Shown: one piece after another, positions 27,217 through 37,100 of the stretch
Numbering within the stretch: the first letter of the stretch is position 1
Layout: the number at the start of each line of letters is the position of its first letter
From: Bacteroidota bacterium
GTDB lineage: Bacteria; Bacteroidota; Bacteroidia; B-17B0; Aurantibacillaceae
Direction of reading: 5' to 3'
Length of the DNA stretch: 64,000 nt
NCBI GenBank assembly: GCA_003153315.1
Contig: PLYA01000056.1
Location: forward strand, 3,826-67,825
The notes under the pieces: generated by a model
Database searches by the model: none
What the model was told of the DNA's origin: nothing
Seen by the model: the letters and a program-made list of their open reading frames with translations, nothing else
Made by a program: the position numbers and the translations under genes

Positions 27217-28353
27217 ATGCCATTCTCTTCTTTAGGCTTATCTCCTTCTTTGCTAAAAGCATTAGCCGGTCAAAATTACGCCGAGCCCTATCCCATTCAG
27301 CAAGAGGCTATACCGGCTATTTTAAACAGAAAGGATGTGTTGGGGATTGCTCAAACAGGCTCCGGTAAAACGGCCAGTTATGTATTGCCTATTTTAATGA
27401 ATTTGCAAGGGAAGATTACTTCCAAAAACCGACATGTAAATGTTTTGGTATTGGTACCTACACGCGAATTAGCTGTACAGGTAAAAGAAGTATTTCAAAC
27501 ATTTGGAGCAGGACTTCCTACACCCATAAAATCTTTGGCGGTATACGGAGGAGTTTCTATTAACCCGCAAATGATGGCTTTGCAAGGTGTTCATGTTTTG
27601 GTAGCTACACCCGGGCGTTTGTTGGAATTGGTTGAATCAAATTCGGTGCACCTGACTACTATTGATACCTTAGTGTTAGATGAGGCCGATAAAATGCTTA
27701 ACCTTGGTTTTAAAGAAGAGGTAGATCGCATCTTGGCATTGTTGCCAAAAAAGCGTCAAAACCTTTTATTCTCGGCTACGTTAAGCGATGATGTAAATAA
27801 CATCAATCAGCTTGTATTGCGTGATCCTGTTGTTATTAAAATTGAAGCTGAAAGCAATAACATAGATTTAATTACGCAAACTGCTTATAACGTAAGCGAT
27901 GAAAAAAAGGGTCCGCTACTCCGGTACTTAATTAAACAAAAAGATTTGAAACAAGTTTTGGTTTTTACATCTTCTACCTATAAAGCAGATAATGTAGCTG
28001 ATAAACTGCGCAAAAACGGAATAGATGCTGTGGCTATGCATGGTAAAAAAGGGCAGCAAGCACGTACAGAAACCTTGCACAAATTTAAAGCAGGTACACT
28101 TCGTGTGTTGGTTGCCACCGATTTGATTTCACGGGGTATTGATATTAAGTTCTTGCCTTGTGTAATAAATTATGAGCTGCCCCGTTCTCCAAAAGATTAT
28201 ATTCACCGTATAGGAAGAACAGGCAGAGCAGAATCTCCCGGACAAGCTATTTCATTCATTACTCCCGAAGACCAGCATCACTTTAGGGTTATTCAAAAAA
28301 AAATGGGCAAGTGGGTAACCATGATTGATGCCGAAGGATTGGACATTAAATAA
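27217..28353 (+). CDS. DEAD-box ATP-dependent RNA helicase (RhlE-like)
   Basis: A 378-residue helicase core. Motifs in order: Q motif YAEPYPIQQEAIP, motif I AQTGSGKT, Ia PTRELA, GG, Ib TPGR, motif II DEAD, motif III SAT, motif IV VLVFTSS, motif V ATDLISRGID and motif VI HRIGRTGR. It lacks the long basic C-terminal tail often seen in RhlE, so it is a minimal form. The role is RNA unwinding in ribosome assembly or RNA decay. It is followed after 19 bp by the CDGSH gene and they are probably co-transcribed. Confidence 0.94.
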   Translation: MPFSSLGLSPSLLKALAGQNYAEPYPIQQEAIPAILNRKDVLGIAQTGSGKTASYVLPILMNLQGKITSKNRHVNVLVLVPTRELAVQVKEVFQTFGAGLPTPIKSLAVYGGVSINPQMMALQGVHVLVATPGRLLELVESNSVHLTTIDTLVLDEADKMLNLGFKEEVDRILALLPKKRQNLLFSATLSDDVNNINQLVLRDPVVIKIEAESNNIDLITQTAYNVSDEKKGPLLRYLIKQKDLKQVLVFTSSTYKADNVADKLRKNGIDAVAMHGKKGQQARTETLHKFKAGTLRVLVATDLISRGIDIKFLPCVINYELPRSPKDYIHRIGRTGRAESPGQAISFITPEDQHHFRVIQKKMGKWVTMIDAEGLDIK

Positions 28354-28372
28354 TAATTAATTTAAAAACAGT

Positions 28373-28594
28373 ATGGCTAAAACAAAAATTACAGTAAACA
28401 ATAATGGTTCTTTGCGCGTAGAAGGCGAAATGGAAGTTGTAGATAAAAACGGAAACGCTTATGATTTGGGCGGACGAGAAATTGTTTCGTTTTGCAGATG
28501 CGGTTTATCTAAAAACAAACCTTTTTGCGATGGCTCTCATAACGGGCATTTTGAGCATGAAGCAATTGCTTTTGCCTTGCCTCCAAAAAAATAG
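28373..28594 (+). CDS. CDGSH iron-sulfur domain protein
   Basis: A 73-residue protein with one CDGSH (mitoNEET-like) motif, [17 protein letters not shown]: ligands C-x-C and C-x3-H for a 2Fe-2S cluster. Small single-domain members are thought to act in redox sensing or Fe-S transfer. It lies just after the helicase gene, and its 3' end faces efp with a 15-bp gap. Confidence 0.92.
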   Translation: MAKTKITVNNNGSLRVEGEMEVVDKNGNAYDLGGREIVSFCRCGLSKNKPFCDGSHNGHFEHEAIAFALPPKK

Positions 28595-28609
28595 TTGTAC
28601 GAAATAAAT

Positions 28610-29164
28610 TTACTTTGAAACGCGCTCTACGTATTCGCCGGTTTCAATTTGAATTTTAAGTTTGTCGCCCATAGCAACAAACAAGGGTACTTGTAGGGTT
28701 ATACCGCCTTCAACTTCAACAGTTTTAAGCGTTTTTCCTTTGTTGCCGTCTTCGGCGTAGGTAACTAATAACTCGGTATATTTTGGAAGCTCACCATTTA
28801 AGGGTTTTTCGTTTTCATCAAAACGAATGGTAAGTATCATGCCTTCCTGCAGGAATTGAATGGTATCGGCAAACAGTATTTTGGGAATATGTATCTGTTC
28901 AAACGTTTCCTGATTCATGCAAACCAAAAATTCATTCTCTGCATAAATATATTGCAGTTCGTGTTCGTCAACGCGTACAATATCTACCTTATCACCCGAA
29001 TTAAATCGTACTTCGCTTTGTTTCCCTGTTTCTATGTTTCTGCATTTTAACAGGTAAATAGTATTTCCTTTACCGGGAGTTCTATGATCATACTCAAGTA
29101 CTTTTAATAAAGTATTTTCATATCTAATAAAACAGTTCTTAGAAATATCTGAAGTAATAGCCAT
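28610..29164 (-). CDS. efp: Translation elongation factor P
   Basis: A 184-residue EF-P with three beta-barrel domains, which relieves ribosome stalling at polyproline. The tip loop is HRTPGKGN with the conserved Lys at position 32, corresponding to the residue modified in other bacteria. The C-terminal OB fold contains the signature region GNKGKTLKTVEVEGGITLQVPLF without gaps. No EpmA/EpmB-type modification gene is in the window. The length is normal. Confidence 0.94.
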   Translation of the reverse strand: MAITSDISKNCFIRYENTLLKVLEYDHRTPGKGNTIYLLKCRNIETGKQSEVRFNSGDKVDIVRVDEHELQYIYAENEFLVCMNQETFEQIHIPKILFADTIQFLQEGMILTIRFDENEKPLNGELPKYTELLVTYAEDGNKGKTLKTVEVEGGITLQVPLFVAMGDKLKIQIETGEYVERVSK

Positions 29165-29208
29165 AAATAAATAGTTGGTTTTTTAAGGGGCGGAAGGTAC
29201 TCTTTTAA

Positions 29209-30057
29209 TTAATAGTCGCCTACCGTTTCTGGCAATTGAGCAAGGGCTTTGGCAAGTTGTTCGTCATTAGGCGAGCTGCCGTGCCATTTGTGCGTACCCA
29301 TCATATAATCTACACCCATACCCATTTCGGTTTTCATAATATTGATAATGGGTTTTCCTTTGCCTACAAATGTTTTGGCATGGTTCAAACCGTCAATCAC
29401 TTCCTGCAAATTATTGCCGTTGTTTATTTCCAACACCTGCCAGCCAAAAGCTTCAAACTTAGCTTTCAGGTTTCCTAAAGGAAGCACTTTATCCACATCA
29501 CCATCTATCTGGCGGCCATTATAATCAACCGTAGCAATTAAATTATCTACTTTGTTAGCCGCAGCATACATGGCAGCTTCCCAAATTTGGCCTTCCTGCA
29601 ATTCGCCATCGCCATGCAGGCAATACACAATATTGTTTTCTTTATTTAATTTCTTAGCCAAAGCTGCACCAATGGCAACACTCATGCCCTGTCCTAAAGA
29701 ACCTGATGCCACACGCACACCGGGCAAACCTTCGTGCGTGGTAGGATGGCCTTGCAGACGGGTATTTAGTTTGCGAAAGGTATTTAATTCTTTAACCGGA
29801 AAATACCCATTGTGCGCCAATACACTATAAAATACGGGAGAAATATGCCCGTTAGAAAGAAAGAACAAATCTTCGTTATGCCCATCCATGGTAAAATGCT
29901 GCGGGTTGTGTTTCATAACCGAACCATAAAGAGCCACAAAAAATTCGGTGCAACCTAAAGAACCGCCCGGGTGGCCTGAAGCAACCGCATGAACCATTCG
30001 CACAATATCACGTCTAACTTGCGAGCAAAGTTTTGTAAGTTGTTGGATATCTGACAT
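29209..30057 (-). CDS. Transketolase N-terminal subunit (split form)
   Basis: A 282-residue thiamine-diphosphate-binding half of transketolase. It shows AVASGHPGGSLGCTEFFVALY, SNGHISPVFY, RVASGSLGQGMSVAIGAAL and the TPP motif HGDGELQEGQIWEA with IATVDYNGRQ. In split transketolases the pyrimidine-binding C-terminal half is usually the next gene. Here the next gene downstream is efp and no such half is found anywhere in the window, so it must be encoded elsewhere. It acts in the non-oxidative pentose phosphate pathway if paired. Confidence 0.92.
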   Translation of the reverse strand: MSDIQQLTKLCSQVRRDIVRMVHAVASGHPGGSLGCTEFFVALYGSVMKHNPQHFTMDGHNEDLFFLSNGHISPVFYSVLAHNGYFPVKELNTFRKLNTRLQGHPTTHEGLPGVRVASGSLGQGMSVAIGAALAKKLNKENNIVYCLHGDGELQEGQIWEAAMYAAANKVDNLIATVDYNGRQIDGDVDKVLPLGNLKAKFEAFGWQVLEINNGNNLQEVIDGLNHAKTFVGKGKPIINIMKTEMGMGVDYMMGTHKWHGSSPNDEQLAKALAQLPETVGDY

Positions 30058-30149
30058 AGAAATAAATTTTAGCCAAAAATAATTATAGATAACACATGGA
30101 CTTGGTTTATTGTATAAAAATCCTGCCTTTGTTGATAAATAGAAGCTTA

Positions 30150-31094
30150 TTACAAGGTTTTAACAAAGGGATACTTGTTTTTTAGTTCAGTTTGCTTTTC
30201 TTCCAAGTGCTTTTTAAATTTTAAAGAAGCTATTGTTCCTTCTTGCAAATCTTTATGTTGTAAGCTTTTTAAAATAGGTTCATAATCGGTCATGAAGTTT
30301 TTGGTTTCTTCATCGCAAAGAGCATCACTAAACCTTTGCCAAACATAGTTTATGGCTAATTGGTTTGGATGCACCAAATCTTCTTTAAAAAAGCGATAAT
30401 CGCGCAACTCATCTATCACAATCTCATAAGCCGGGAAGTAAAAACAATTGGTGTTTTGTTCTACTAAAGTATGCACGGCATCCAGCAAAATACCCTTGCT
30501 GCGGTTATTTTCTATAATACCGTCTCTAATATAGCGCACCGGACTAATGGTAAGTAATACATTTATTTGAGGATTAAATTCTTTTAAAACCGCCAATTGT
30601 TTTTGCCAGGCGTCTGTAATTTGTTGTTTGCTTATCAATATCTTTTCAAATTGAGAAGAAGGTAATTTATGACAGTTGGCAACTATTTGTTTGTTGTGTG
30701 TGTATGCAAAGGAGCTACCAAAAGTTACAAGCAACCATTTGGCTTCTTTTAATTGATGGTGTGCTTGACTTACATGATGATTGATGTTTTCTAAACAAAT
30801 GTTTGCATCCGCACTGACAAACTTGCCATGGTGGTTAAAACTGCGCCATAATTCTTCGTGCAAAAAAATATCTTCCTTAGTATACTTTTTATCCTGTATA
30901 TAATCTGTAAGTGCATTACAAATACTGATGGGGTTGTATAATATACCATGCGGGTTGGTAAGTGCGTTGAATTTTCTTTCTTCCAGCTTTGCACCTATTT
31001 CTTCGGCAAAGCAAGAGCCCATTAATACAATGGCTTGTTTTATATTTACCTGATGGGTAAATTTCTTAAGAGGAAAAGGGAGAATAAAGTCCAT
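30150..31094 (-). CDS. GSCFA domain protein
   Basis: A 314-residue protein with the family-naming motif GSCFAEEIG at about residues 26-34, then NPHGILYNPISI and a GDSL-like block LVTFGSSFAYTH. Near the C-terminus is DLVHPNQLAINYVW with a DxxH pair typical of the SGNH hydrolase fold. GSCFA proteins are proposed acyl-ester hydrolases or related enzymes; the substrate is unknown. No signal peptide, so cytoplasmic. It is divergent from ctaA. Confidence 0.88.
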   Translation of the reverse strand: MDFILPFPLKKFTHQVNIKQAIVLMGSCFAEEIGAKLEERKFNALTNPHGILYNPISICNALTDYIQDKKYTKEDIFLHEELWRSFNHHGKFVSADANICLENINHHVSQAHHQLKEAKWLLVTFGSSFAYTHNKQIVANCHKLPSSQFEKILISKQQITDAWQKQLAVLKEFNPQINVLLTISPVRYIRDGIIENNRSKGILLDAVHTLVEQNTNCFYFPAYEIVIDELRDYRFFKEDLVHPNQLAINYVWQRFSDALCDEETKNFMTDYEPILKSLQHKDLQEGTIASLKFKKHLEEKQTELKNKYPFVKTL

Positions 31095-31137
31095 ACAATT
31101 TCCTGCTAAATTATATTATTTGCACACATTCCTTATG

Positions 31138-31145
31138 TACATTTG
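31138..31145 (+). promoter_or_regulatory. -7 box of ctaA
   Basis: TACATTTG fits TAnnTTTG. It overlaps the TTG codon (31143) that would begin the longest frame, so translation must begin at the ATG at 31161, 15 bp after the box. Confidence 0.6.
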
Positions 31146-31160
31146 CGACGATTTTTGAGG

Positions 31161-32213
31161 ATGATAAAAAACAGCCCGCACAAACAAATTATTTACTGGC
31201 TTTTAACAGGTTGCTTTTTGGTGTATGTAATGCTGGTAGTGGGCTGTATAACCAGACTTACCCATTCGGGTTTATCCATAACCGACTGGAGTGTGATGGG
31301 AACCCTGCCACCTATGGGCGAACAAAGCTGGATGGAACATTTTACCAAATACCAGCAAAGTCCGGAGTTTAAAATCATAAACAACTCCATGAGTTTAAAT
31401 GAATTTAAAAACATCTTCTGGTGGGAGTGGACGCATAGGTTTATTGGCCGCTTAATTGGTTTTATCTTTTTTGGAGGCTTCATTTATTTTATTGCGACTA
31501 AAAAGTTTACAAAGAAGCTTTTAATAAGAAGCATCATTTTATTATGTGTAGGTGCATTGCAAGGCTTGGTGGGTTGGTGGATGGTAAAAAGCGGACTGGT
31601 AAAGAACCCCAATGTAAGTCATTACCGTTTAGCCACGCATTTGATAACTGCTCTTACTGCATTTGCCTTTTCTTTTTGGTTTGCCCTGGAAATTATATAC
31701 GAAACTCCGCAAGGTAAGCAAGAGCCAAATGAAAGCAAGAAACTGTTTGGCTTAACGCTGATTACCTTTGTAGCACTTATCTTTCAGATAATATACGGAG
31801 CTTTTGTGGCAGGTTTAAAAGCAGGATTAATTTATTCTACCTGGCCGAAAATGGGAGATGAATGGTTTCCAAGCGATACTATTTTAATGACAGATTCTTT
31901 TATACACAATTTTACTGCCAACCCTGCAGGAGTTCAGTTTGTGCACCGCACTTTTGCCTGGATAGTGGTTATTTTAATTGCAACGCTTTGGATACGTTCT
32001 AATAAATTAAAACTAAATGCATCGCAATATAAAGGGGTTAGCTGGTTGATTTATTTAACTACCATTCAAATCATTCTGGGAATATTTACCTTGCTATATA
32101 CAGTGCCTGTATTGTTGGGCGTGTTGCACCAAACCGTTGCTTTTCTTTTAGTGGTTGCTTTTTTATTCCTGTTGTTTCAGTTCACCAGAAAAAATTCTTC
32201 GATAGGAGTTTAA
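31161..32213 (+). CDS. ctaA: Heme A synthase (COX15/CtaA family)
   Basis: A 350-residue inner-membrane protein with about eight membrane helices that oxidises heme O to heme A for cytochrome oxidase. Recognisable motifs include GCITRLTHSGLSITDW, WEWTHRFIGRLIGF (heme-ligand His), ALQGLVGWWMVKSGL, HYRLATHL, and in the second half FVHRTFAWIVV and LGVLHQTVAF, giving the four conserved His of the two four-helix halves. The start is set at ATG 31161 because the promoter box covers the earlier TTG. The stop overlaps the next ATG by one base (TAATG), so it is coupled to the dehydrogenase gene. Confidence 0.94.
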   Translation: MIKNSPHKQIIYWLLTGCFLVYVMLVVGCITRLTHSGLSITDWSVMGTLPPMGEQSWMEHFTKYQQSPEFKIINNSMSLNEFKNIFWWEWTHRFIGRLIGFIFFGGFIYFIATKKFTKKLLIRSIILLCVGALQGLVGWWMVKSGLVKNPNVSHYRLATHLITALTAFAFSFWFALEIIYETPQGKQEPNESKKLFGLTLITFVALIFQIIYGAFVAGLKAGLIYSTWPKMGDEWFPSDTILMTDSFIHNFTANPAGVQFVHRTFAWIVVILIATLWIRSNKLKLNASQYKGVSWLIYLTTIQIILGIFTLLYTVPVLLGVLHQTVAFLLVVAFLFLLFQFTRKNSSIGV

Positions 32214-33160
32214 TGCAAAAGAGAATCCTTTTTATAGATTCCAATCACCCGCGCTTGCACGAAATGCTTATAGAACAGGGCTTTCAATGTGATTTGTTTT
32301 ATGATAAGCCTGCAGACGAATTAAAAAGATTGATTCCGCAATATGATGGAATTGTACTGCGTAGTAAATTTAAAATCACTAAAGAGGTTATTGACAGTGC
32401 ACCTAATTTAAAGTGCATTGGGCGTGTAGGAGCCGGCATGGAAAACATTGATGTAGCTTATGCTGCGCAAAAAGGAATAGCCTGTGTAAATTCTCCCGAA
32501 GGAAACCGTGATGCTGTTGCCGAGCATACAATTGGCATGTTATTGTGCCTGTTTAATAATATTACCAAAGCAAATGCAGAAGTTAAAAGCGGTAAATGGT
32601 TACGTGAAGGGAACAGGGGGATTGAATTATGTGGCAAGACAATAGGCATTATCGGTTATGGAAACATGGGGGCTGCTTTTGCACAACGCTTGCAAGGCTT
32701 TGGTGTTAAGATGCTTGCGTATGATAAATACAAAACCAATTTTGGAAATGAATTTGTAAAGGAATGCTCTTTACGGGAAATTTTTAAGCAAGCAGATATA
32801 TTGAGTTTGCATACACCTTTGACAGAAGAAACACAGTATTTAATTAATGATGCACTTATAAATAGTTTTAGTAAAGCAATTTATATTATTAATACTGCCC
32901 GTGGTAAGTGTTTAAACACAGCTGATTTAGTTAAGAACATTGAAAGCAAAAAAGTACTAGGTGCTTGCTTAGATGTAATGGAATACGAAGCCGTATCTTT
33001 TGAAGGAATAGAGTATAAAGATATACCTCCGCCTATGCAGTACTTAATGAAGTCTGATAAAGTAATTCTTACTCCGCACATTGCAGGTTGGACAAAGGAA
33101 TCAAATATTAAGTTGGCAGAATTTTTGGCAGAAAAGATTATAGCTATTTTTAAAAAGTAA
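32213..33160 (+). CDS. D-2-hydroxyacid dehydrogenase (phosphoglycerate-dehydrogenase-like)
   Basis: A 315-residue NAD-dependent dehydrogenase. It has GRVGAGMENIDV, SPEGNRDAVAEHTIGMLL, the Rossmann motif GIIGYGNMGAAFA, the catalytic Arg in INTARGKCL, Glu in the DVMEYE region and His in LTPHIAGWTKES. No ACT domain is present, so it is the short form. The substrate may be 3-phosphoglycerate (serine synthesis) or another 2-hydroxyacid. It overlaps ctaA by one base, though the functions appear unrelated. Confidence 0.9.
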   Translation: MQKRILFIDSNHPRLHEMLIEQGFQCDLFYDKPADELKRLIPQYDGIVLRSKFKITKEVIDSAPNLKCIGRVGAGMENIDVAYAAQKGIACVNSPEGNRDAVAEHTIGMLLCLFNNITKANAEVKSGKWLREGNRGIELCGKTIGIIGYGNMGAAFAQRLQGFGVKMLAYDKYKTNFGNEFVKECSLREIFKQADILSLHTPLTEETQYLINDALINSFSKAIYIINTARGKCLNTADLVKNIESKKVLGACLDVMEYEAVSFEGIEYKDIPPPMQYLMKSDKVILTPHIAGWTKESNIKLAEFLAEKIIAIFKK

Positions 33161-33182
33161 TTTTTAGTTTCAGACTAATATT

Positions 33183-33190
33183 TACTTTTG
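33183..33190 (+). promoter_or_regulatory. -7 box of the small lysine-rich exported protein gene
   Basis: TACTTTTG fits TAnnTTTG and lies 23 bp before the ATG at 33214, in the 53-bp gap after the dehydrogenase gene. Confidence 0.5.
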
Positions 33191-33213
33191 CAGCAATCAA
33201 ATTAATTAAATCT

Positions 33214-33486
33214 ATGAAAAAAATAATCACCCTATTCAGTCTTTTGGTATTTGCGTTTAGCTCGGTAGTTGTGTCTGCTCAAAGCGATAAAAAAACTGCT
33301 ACTAAGAAAACAGAAACAAAACAAGAAACTCCTGCCAAGAAAGAAGAAAGCGGACCTAAATTAAAAAAGGATGGCACGCCTGATATGAGATATAAAGAAA
33401 ATAAAGAGGCGGCTAAAAAAACAGGGCCAACAAAAAAAGACGGTACACCTGATATGCGTTATAAAGAGAATAAGACTAAAAAATAG
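33214..33486 (+). CDS. Small exported Lys-rich protein with duplicated motif
   Basis: A 90-residue protein with a signal peptide (residues 1-22, ending VSAQ). The mature part is very basic and low in complexity, and contains two copies of KKDGTPDMRYKENK separated by a short Ala/Lys linker. Similar small secreted Lys-rich proteins with a GTPDMRYKEN motif are known from Bacteroidota genomes, but no function is established as far as I know. It has its own promoter, and its 3' end faces the polysaccharide deacetylase gene. Confidence 0.85.
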   Translation: MKKIITLFSLLVFAFSSVVVSAQSDKKTATKKTETKQETPAKKEESGPKLKKDGTPDMRYKENKEAAKKTGPTKKDGTPDMRYKENKTKK

Positions 33487-33501
33487 TCATTTTCAAATCC
33501 T

Positions 33502-34116
33502 TTATTTAATTACATCAAATACAAAACCCTTATTTAATAGAAAAGCTATGCTATGAGGTAAAGCATATTGCAGGTTTTGATATGCTTTCAGGTTATCGTG
33601 AAAAACGATAACAGAGCCGCTTTTAGTGGTATCAATTACATTTCTGTAACAAATCTCCGGTTTTACATTCTTGTCGTAATCATAACTAAGCACATCCCAC
33701 ATAATCACTTTGTATTTTTTACGAAGGTAATTTGCCTGAGATGCTCTTAACCTTCCATAAGGCGGACGGAACAATTTGCTTTTGTAAACCTTGTTACACT
33801 CTTCTACATTTTCAAAATACATTTCATTTTTGGTGCGCCACCCGCTCACATGATTATGCGTATGGTTTCCAATGATATGATTTCTTTTCAATATCTCTTT
33901 AACCAAGTCGGGATACTTACTCATGTTTTCTCCTACGCAAAAAAAAGTAGCGGATACTTTGTATTGGCCTAAAACCCTTAATATAAAAGGTAATACTTCA
34001 GGAGTTGGCCCGTCATCAAAGGTTAAATAAATTTTGTTTTGCTTGTTGGGCAAACTCCAGTAACATTGTGGCAACAGGTTGCGCAGCAATTTAGGCGGTG
34101 AAGCCGGCAAACGCAT
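33502..34116 (-). CDS. Polysaccharide deacetylase (NodB domain)
   Basis: A 204-residue carbohydrate esterase family 4 enzyme. It has motif 1 YLTFDDGPTPEV with the catalytic and metal-binding Asp pair, motif 2 IGNHTHNH (HxxxH type), motif 3 LFRPPYGRLR, motif 4 WDVLSYDYD and motif 5 VIVFHDN. No signal peptide or anchor is clear, so it may act on an intracellular or precursor glycan, or use a non-classical route. It follows the DUF2723 glycosyltransferase gene by two bases and is likely co-transcribed with it. Confidence 0.92.
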   Translation of the reverse strand: MRLPASPPKLLRNLLPQCYWSLPNKQNKIYLTFDDGPTPEVLPFILRVLGQYKVSATFFCVGENMSKYPDLVKEILKRNHIIGNHTHNHVSGWRTKNEMYFENVEECNKVYKSKLFRPPYGRLRASQANYLRKKYKVIMWDVLSYDYDKNVKPEICYRNVIDTTKSGSVIVFHDNLKAYQNLQYALPHSIAFLLNKGFVFDVIK

Positions 34117-34118
34117 AT

Positions 34119-37100
34119 TTACTTTTGTACAGGTTGTTTTCCGTATCCGGGCATTTCTTCCTGCGGAATAACTGCCGGTAAACGTTGCTCAAAGCTTTTA
34201 CCAAGAGCTTCTTCTTTAAAGTTATAACAAACACTTACCAAAGCCATCATTAACTGACGTGCACGACCTATTTCTGAACCGTACGCTGCTTTATGAATGG
34301 CAGGTAGTTTGTTATAAAAACGCAAGTCTCCTTCAAACAATGTAAATAATTTTTCAGCAATATCCTTTGCTTTCTTATTTTCGCCTGCCTGGAAGTAAGC
34401 CAAACAAATAGAATACATGGTTGCATCATATGGAATAGTTGCTTCAGGCATTTCCTGTTGTGCTTTATCAAGTATTTTAATGGCTTTATCTTTTTTACCT
34501 TCCTGAATTAATTGAGCTGCTAATCCACCAATTTGAATACGCATATTAGAGGCAAAACGCATATTGTTTTCATCCAAATAAATTTTTGGATAACTCATGC
34601 CACCCCATTGGAACTTAGTCATGATATTATTATACATAATATCCGAAGCTATACGGGCACCGTTTTGCATTTCCTCTTTATTTGATTTGATTGGAACTAA
34701 GCGATAAGCCAATCCTTCCAACTGCAAATAATCTTCTAAACCAAGATAAGCTTCTCTTCCGGTTGTAACCGCAAAGTAGATAGGCCTGTCCCAATTGAAG
34801 CCTGCCAATAAATCCAATACCATTAGGTCATTTTTAGTGATATAACCACGCTTCAACTGCCAGTCAACACTTTTTACCATGCGACTTTCCAGCCCTTTTT
34901 GAACTGTACCGTTTTGTACCACTTTAGCAGAATCTACCGGAATACTGAATTTATTGCTTGGCAAGATATCAATATAGTCTCCACCCATATTATACTTATT
35001 TTCAGGGTTATCACTTGCTACATAATCCATCAATTCTTTGATATTTACATAACCAATATTCTTATCCATAAAGTAAACAATATCACGTTTACTTGCTTCA
35101 TATTTATCTTCGCTCATAGTAAATGGTAATGGCTTGGAATCATAGGCAGCACGGCGGCATTGATTAATATACCAATCTGTTTGAAACAGACTTAAGTTAA
35201 CCACCCGCACATCTGTACGGATGCCTTCTACTTCTTGTGCATACCAAAGCGGGAAGGTATCATTATCACCGTTTGTAAACAGCACAGCATTAGGTGCACA
35301 GGAGTTTAAATAGTTTATGGCAAAATCTCTTGCCATGGTTTTATGCGAACGGTTGTGGTCATCCCAACCATCGGCAGCCATTAAACCCGGAACAACCAAA
35401 CTAACGGCTGTTGCAATAATAGCAGCATTCTTGGCGTTCGTTCTCTTCGCCAGTAAATCATAAATAAATAAAACACCCAAACCTATCCAAATAGCGTAGG
35501 CATAAAAGGACGCTGCATAGGCATAGTCACGCTCACGAGGCTGATACGGATACTGATTCAGATAAATAGTAATAGCAAAACCCGTAAAGAAAAATATACA
35601 GAACACTACAAAAGCATCTTTCAAGCCTTTTTTGTAATGGAACCATAAGCCCAGTAAACCCAATATAAAAGGAATGCCATAGAACTTATTGGTTGCCTTA
35701 TTATTTTGCACATTACTTGGCACTGTCGTTAAATCAGCATCCAAACGGGCATTATCAAAAGCAGGAATACCTGTAATCCAATTTCCTTCAGTTGGATTAT
35801 TATTTAAACCCTGCACATCGTTTTGTTTACCTATAAAGTTCCAGGCAAAATAACGCAGATACATATATCCAATCTGATATCTCCTGAAATACGTAAGGTT
35901 CTCGCCAAAGGTGGGCACATAAACGGTTTTTGTTTCACCATTATTATCAGTTACCTGTTTTGGCTTACCTTTTATATCACCCCAATATTTATAAGCTGCC
36001 TCATGCTGGCTTTGCTGGCTCCACATACGGGGAAAAACGGTGCAAAATTCATCTTCATAAACAGCCACAGAATGTTTACGGTCATCTAAAATAACATACT
36101 TTTTGGTTTTTAAATCTTTACCGTAAATAGGTGTTCCATCTTTAAACTCGCTGCGTGGTTTTGCCGGTGCATTGTAGTATTGTCCGTAACCAATAGGCCA
36201 ATCACCATATTGCTCACGATTTAGATACGAAAGCATATTAAGTGCATTCTCCGGATTGTTCTCATCCATAGGGGTATTAGCCTGAGAACGGATTACCAAT
36301 ACGAAGAACGTAGAGTAACCAATCATCATTACCGCAAAACTCATAGCAATAACATTAAGTATAGACGGCTTGTTTTTCAGGTAATGAACCGTATAAACCA
36401 TTCCACCTAAAATAACCAAACGCATAAACATACCGCTACCCGATTGTGCCGAAGCAACTGCCAACAAAGCAAAAGCAATAGCCAAACCAAAGGTTAGTTT
36501 GTAATACATTTCTTTTTTGTTCAGCGAATAAACAATGGCAGTAGTAATTAACGCCAAAAGAATAATAAAGTATAAAGTAGTACCTGTATTGAATGGCATA
36601 CCCAATTTATTGATGAAGAATAATTCATAATCAGCAGAGAGTTTTACAATACCCGGAATGATACCACCTTGTATGCCGCCCAATAAAACAACCGAGATAA
36701 GCCCGGCAATGATAAATCCTTTCCAGGAAAAGGTGTATTTTTTGAAATAGTAAATAAAACAGATAGACGGTATAACCAATAAGTTAAGCAAATGGACACC
36801 TACTGATAAGCCTGTTAAGTATGCGATAAGAACCAGCCAACGCATAGAGGATGGCTCGTCTGCTTCTTCTTCCCATTTTAATATTGCCCAAAACACGGCC
36901 GCTGTAAACAAACTACTCATAGCATATACCTCACCCTCTACGGCAGAGAACCAAAAAGAATCAGAAAAAGTATAAGCTAAAGCACCAATAACACCGCTTC
37001 CTAAAATAGCCCAAATTTTGCCATTATCCATTTCGGTACCTGCAGGGGCAAGCATTTTTTTAGCTAAACGGGTAATCGTCCAGAATAAGAATAGTATAGT

